Of a stretch of DNA of 36,826 bases, positions 34,307 through 36,826 are shown one piece after another. The notes under the pieces were generated by a model, which saw nothing but the letters and a program-made list of their open reading frames with translations, searched no databases and had not been told where the DNA came from. Every line of letters starts with the position of its first letter. Position 1 is the stretch's first letter. The stretch comes from Betaproteobacteria bacterium (GTDB lineage: Bacteria > Pseudomonadota > Gammaproteobacteria > Burkholderiales > Burkholderiaceae_E). The position numbers and the translations under genes are program-made. The stretch is from positions 1-36,826 of the forward strand of contig VGHA01000028.1 of the NCBI GenBank assembly GCA_016868375.1, read 5' to 3'.

Positions 34307-35365
34307 ATGAGCGTGCGCATCGCAATCGACTGCATGGGCGGTGACCACGGTCTTTCGGTCACTGTTCCGGCAGCCGTTGCATTCGCTCGTCGAACCCCTG
34401 ATGTCTCGTGCCTGCTCGTTGGCCGGCAGGAGGATCTTCAACGGGCGCTTGCAGATGCAGGCCTGGGCGGTGCGGCTGAACTGGCTAGCCGAATCCATGT
34501 GCAACATGCGTCGCAGCTGGTTGGCATGGACGAGTCGCCCGCGCAGGCCATGCGTAACAAGCGCGACTCTTCCATGAGAGTAGCGCTCGACCTGGTCAAG
34601 GAGGGACGCGCGGACGGCTGCATCAGCGCAGGGAACACCGGCGCGCTGATGGCAACGTCGCGCTTCGTGCTCAAAATGCTGGATGGAATCGATCGCCCAG
34701 CCATTGCGACGCAGTTACCCAACATGCGGGGCGGCGCGACGACGATGCTCGACCTTGGCGCCAACGTCGACTGCGAGCCGGTGCATTACCTGCAGTTCGG
34801 GTTGATGGGCGCCGCCCTGGTTACCGCGCTCGACAACCGCGCACGTCCATCGGTGGGGTTGCTCAACATCGGCGAGGAAGTCATCAAGGGCAACGACGCG
34901 GTGCGCCAGGCTGCCGAGTTACTGCGGGCAAGTCCGCTTAACTTCGTCGGCAACGTGGAAGGCAACGACATCTACGAGGGCCGCGTTGACGTCATCGTCT
35001 GCGATGGCTTCGTGGGAAACGTTGCCCTCAAGACCTCTGAGGGGTTGGCTCTAATGCTCGGACAGATGATCCGGGAAGAGTTCGGTCGGACGCTGCTCTC
35101 CAAGGTAGCAGCGCTGGCTGCCATGCCGGTCTTACGTCGCTTCAAGCGCAGGGTGGATCCCAGCCGCTACAACGGCGCCTGTCTGGTGGGCTTGCGCGGC
35201 GTGGTGGTGAAGAGCCATGGATCGGCAGACGCCGTAGGGTTTGAGACCGCGCTGCAGCGGTGCGCAGACGCGTGCCGGAGCGGCCTGCCCGAGCGTATTG
35301 CCGCGGCGATTCCGCGTGCTTCCGTAGCGCCCAGCCCCGTCGTTCCTGCGGGAACCCCATCATGA
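34307..35365 (+). CDS. plsX: Phosphate acyltransferase PlsX
   Basis: This 352-residue peripheral membrane enzyme makes acyl-phosphate from acyl-ACP for phospholipid synthesis. It starts [12 protein letters not shown], the family N-terminus, and contains [58 protein letters not shown] and [18 protein letters not shown]. Length is normal. Its stop overlaps the fabH ATG (ATGA at 35362-35365). Confidence 0.97.
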   Translation: MSVRIAIDCMGGDHGLSVTVPAAVAFARRTPDVSCLLVGRQEDLQRALADAGLGGAAELASRIHVQHASQLVGMDESPAQAMRNKRDSSMRVALDLVKEGRADGCISAGNTGALMATSRFVLKMLDGIDRPAIATQLPNMRGGATTMLDLGANVDCEPVHYLQFGLMGAALVTALDNRARPSVGLLNIGEEVIKGNDAVRQAAELLRASPLNFVGNVEGNDIYEGRVDVIVCDGFVGNVALKTSEGLALMLGQMIREEFGRTLLSKVAALAAMPVLRRFKRRVDPSRYNGACLVGLRGVVVKSHGSADAVGFETALQRCADACRSGLPERIAAAIPRASVAPSPVVPAGTPS

Positions 35366-36351
35366 CGCGTTACTCAAAAATTATTGGCACTGGCAGCGCG
35401 CTGCCCCCTGACTGCGTCAGTAATGCTGAACTCGTTCGCCGGCTTGCCGAACGAGGCATCGAGACCTCTGACGAGTGGATCGTTGAAAGAACCGGCATCC
35501 GCCAGCGTTATCTTGCCGATCCCAATACCGCAAGCAGCCATCTGGCCACTCAGGCAGCGCGTGCGGCGCTTGAGGCGGCTGGGCGTCAGGCGGCCGACGT
35601 TGATCTGATCATTGTGGCCACCTCCACGCCCGACTACGTATTTCCGAGCACCGCCTGCCTGGTACAGAAGGCACTGGGTAACGCCGGCGGCGCCGCGTTT
35701 GACGTTCAGGCGGTGTGCAGCGGTTTTGTGTATGCCATGGCCACGGCTGACGCGATGATTCGCACCGGTATGGCCAGTCGGGCGCTGGTCATTGGCGCCG
35801 AGGTGTTTTCCAGAATTCTCGATTGGACTGACCGCGGCACCTGCGTTCTGTTTGGCGATGGTGCGGGCGCAGTGCTGCTCGAGGCGTCTGACGAGCCCGG
35901 GGTGTTGGCAAGCCGTCTGCATGCGGACGGGCGCTACGAGGGCATTCTGCGTACGCCCGGTCATGTCTGCGGCGGTGCGGTCATCGGTTCGCCGATGCTC
36001 ACGATGGACGGCCAGGCGGTATTCAAGCTCGCTGTTTCGGTCCTTGACGAGGTGGGACGCGAAGTGCTGGCGGCAGCGCAATTACCGATTGAGCAGCTCG
36101 ACTGGCTGATCCCTCACCAAGCTAACGTCCGCATTCTTCAGGCCACAGCCCGAAGAATGGGGCTCGATCCTGCGAAGGTGGTGGTCACGGTGGATCAACA
36201 CGCCAATACGTCGGCGGCGTCGGTTCCGCTCGCGCTCGACCTGGCGGTGCGAGATGGTCGGGTTCGTCCCGGGCAGCATGTTTTGCTTGAGGGAGTGGGA
36301 GGCGGATTCGCCTGGGGTGCAGTGCTGGTTCGTATGTCAGGAGTTCATTGA
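35362..36351 (+). CDS. fabH: Beta-ketoacyl-ACP synthase III
   Basis: This 329-residue enzyme condenses acetyl-CoA with malonyl-ACP to start fatty acid synthesis. The catalytic triad is visible as Cys119 ([11 protein letters not shown]), His252 ([10 protein letters not shown]) and Asn282 ([12 protein letters not shown]). I chose ATG 35362 because [15 protein letters not shown] matches the family start and overlaps the plsX stop; a longer reading from 35260 runs through plsX and has no similarity. The next gene, fabD, starts on the final base of this stop codon. Confidence 0.97.
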   Translation: MTRYSKIIGTGSALPPDCVSNAELVRRLAERGIETSDEWIVERTGIRQRYLADPNTASSHLATQAARAALEAAGRQAADVDLIIVATSTPDYVFPSTACLVQKALGNAGGAAFDVQAVCSGFVYAMATADAMIRTGMASRALVIGAEVFSRILDWTDRGTCVLFGDGAGAVLLEASDEPGVLASRLHADGRYEGILRTPGHVCGGAVIGSPMLTMDGQAVFKLAVSVLDEVGREVLAAAQLPIEQLDWLIPHQANVRILQATARRMGLDPAKVVVTVDQHANTSAASVPLALDLAVRDGRVRPGQHVLLEGVGGGFAWGAVLVRMSGVH

Positions 36352-36826
36352 TGTCGCTTGCTTTTGTGTTTCCGGGCCAGGGCGCGCAGGCGGTCGGCAT
36401 GCTCGACGGATTCGCGCACTCCTCGGCGGTAGCCGGGCTGCTCAACACTGCCGATCAGGCGCTTGGCGAATCCATGTCCGGCCTCATTGCCAAGGGTCCG
36501 GCCGAGTCGCTTGCGCTGACTGTCAATACCCAGCCGGCCATGTTGATAGCCGGTCTGGCCTGCTATCTCGCATGGAGGGAGGCGGGCGGCCCTGAACCCG
36601 AGGCGGTCGCGGGACACAGCCTTGGCGAATACACCGCGCTCACGGCCGCCAACAGCTTTGATGCCGCTGACGCAATCAGGCTGGTTCGGTTACGCGCCCA
36701 GGCGATGCAGGAGGCGGTTCCAGTCGGCACGGGCAGCATGGCCGCAATCCTTGGCCTGTCCGATGAGCAGGTGCGCCAGGCATGCACAGAGGCCTGCGTT
36801 GATGGTGAGGTTGTTGAAGCAGCCAA
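36351..36826 (+). CDS. fabD: Malonyl-CoA:ACP transacylase, N-terminal part
   Basis: The first 158 codons are present and the gene runs off the end of the window. [17 protein letters not shown], the Gln61 region NTQPAML and the nucleophile elbow GHSLGEY with Ser90 identify FabD, which loads malonyl groups onto ACP. The ATG uses the last A of the fabH TGA (TGATG), so translation is coupled. acpP, fabG and fabF would be expected next. Confidence 0.95.
   Translation, partial: MSLAFVFPGQGAQAVGMLDGFAHSSAVAGLLNTADQALGESMSGLIAKGPAESLALTVNTQPAMLIAGLACYLAWREAGGPEPEAVAGHSLGEYTALTAANSFDAADAIRLVRLRAQAMQEAVPVGTGSMAAILGLSDEQVRQACTEACVDGEVVEAA

Overview
The window looks like chromosome of a GC-rich betaproteobacterium, most likely of the order Burkholderiales. 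This is inferred from gene order: moeA-mobA-moaA / rne <-> rluC-gph-Rieske-sppA / rsmI-like-yceF / yceD-rpmF-plsX-fabH-fabD, with RNase E carrying a long Arg-rich tail and a MoxR/CoxE pair beside small cytochromes c. Nearly all of it is densely packed housekeeping DNA with many 4-base ATGA or GTGA overlaps. No rRNA, credible tRNA, CRISPR array, IS element or integrase was seen.

Layout. 1-4088 (+): the end of a branched-chain-amino-acid-type ABC transporter operon (livM end, livG, livF) fused to a crotonase and an acyl-CoA synthetase, so probably uptake and CoA activation of an organic acid. 4119-7429 (-): aroE-like dehydrogenase, a DUF1330 gene, and then the standout locus, a CesT-type type III secretion chaperone gene broken by one in-frame TAA, followed 8 bases later by a 540-residue protein ending in an OTU-like cysteine protease (deubiquitinase-type) domain. 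7573-18218 (+): FMN alpha-hydroxy-acid dehydrogenase, parE, parC, a lipoprotein metallo-beta-lactamase-fold hydrolase, a 3-hydroxyisobutyryl-CoA hydrolase-like protein, htpG behind a clear sigma-32-type promoter, and a spermidine-synthase-like protein. 18249-20303 (-): CoxE-like VWA protein and MoxR ATPase. 20473-21210 (+): two small cytochromes c. 21136-22047 (-): HTH regulator.

22189-25207 (-): molybdenum cofactor genes moeA, mobA, moaA. 25286-28417 (-): RNase E with a long disordered tail. 28418-28948: the only gene-free stretch above 300 bases, the rne/rluC divergent control region. 28949-32145 (+): rluC, HAD phosphatase, Rieske protein, S49 peptidase. 32142-33511 (-): RsmI-like methylase and YceF/Maf pyrophosphatase. 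33529-36826 (+): yceD, rpmF, plsX, fabH and the start of fabD, a ribosome/fatty-acid-synthesis cluster.

The most interesting object is the DUF1330-chaperone-OTU unit at 4119-6516. A chaperone gene directly in front of a large multidomain protein with a eukaryote-type catalytic domain is the classical layout of a type III effector, yet no secretion apparatus lies in the window and the chaperone carries a nonsense codon. It is either a recently decaying effector locus or one in which the effector now works with a truncated or borrowed chaperone.
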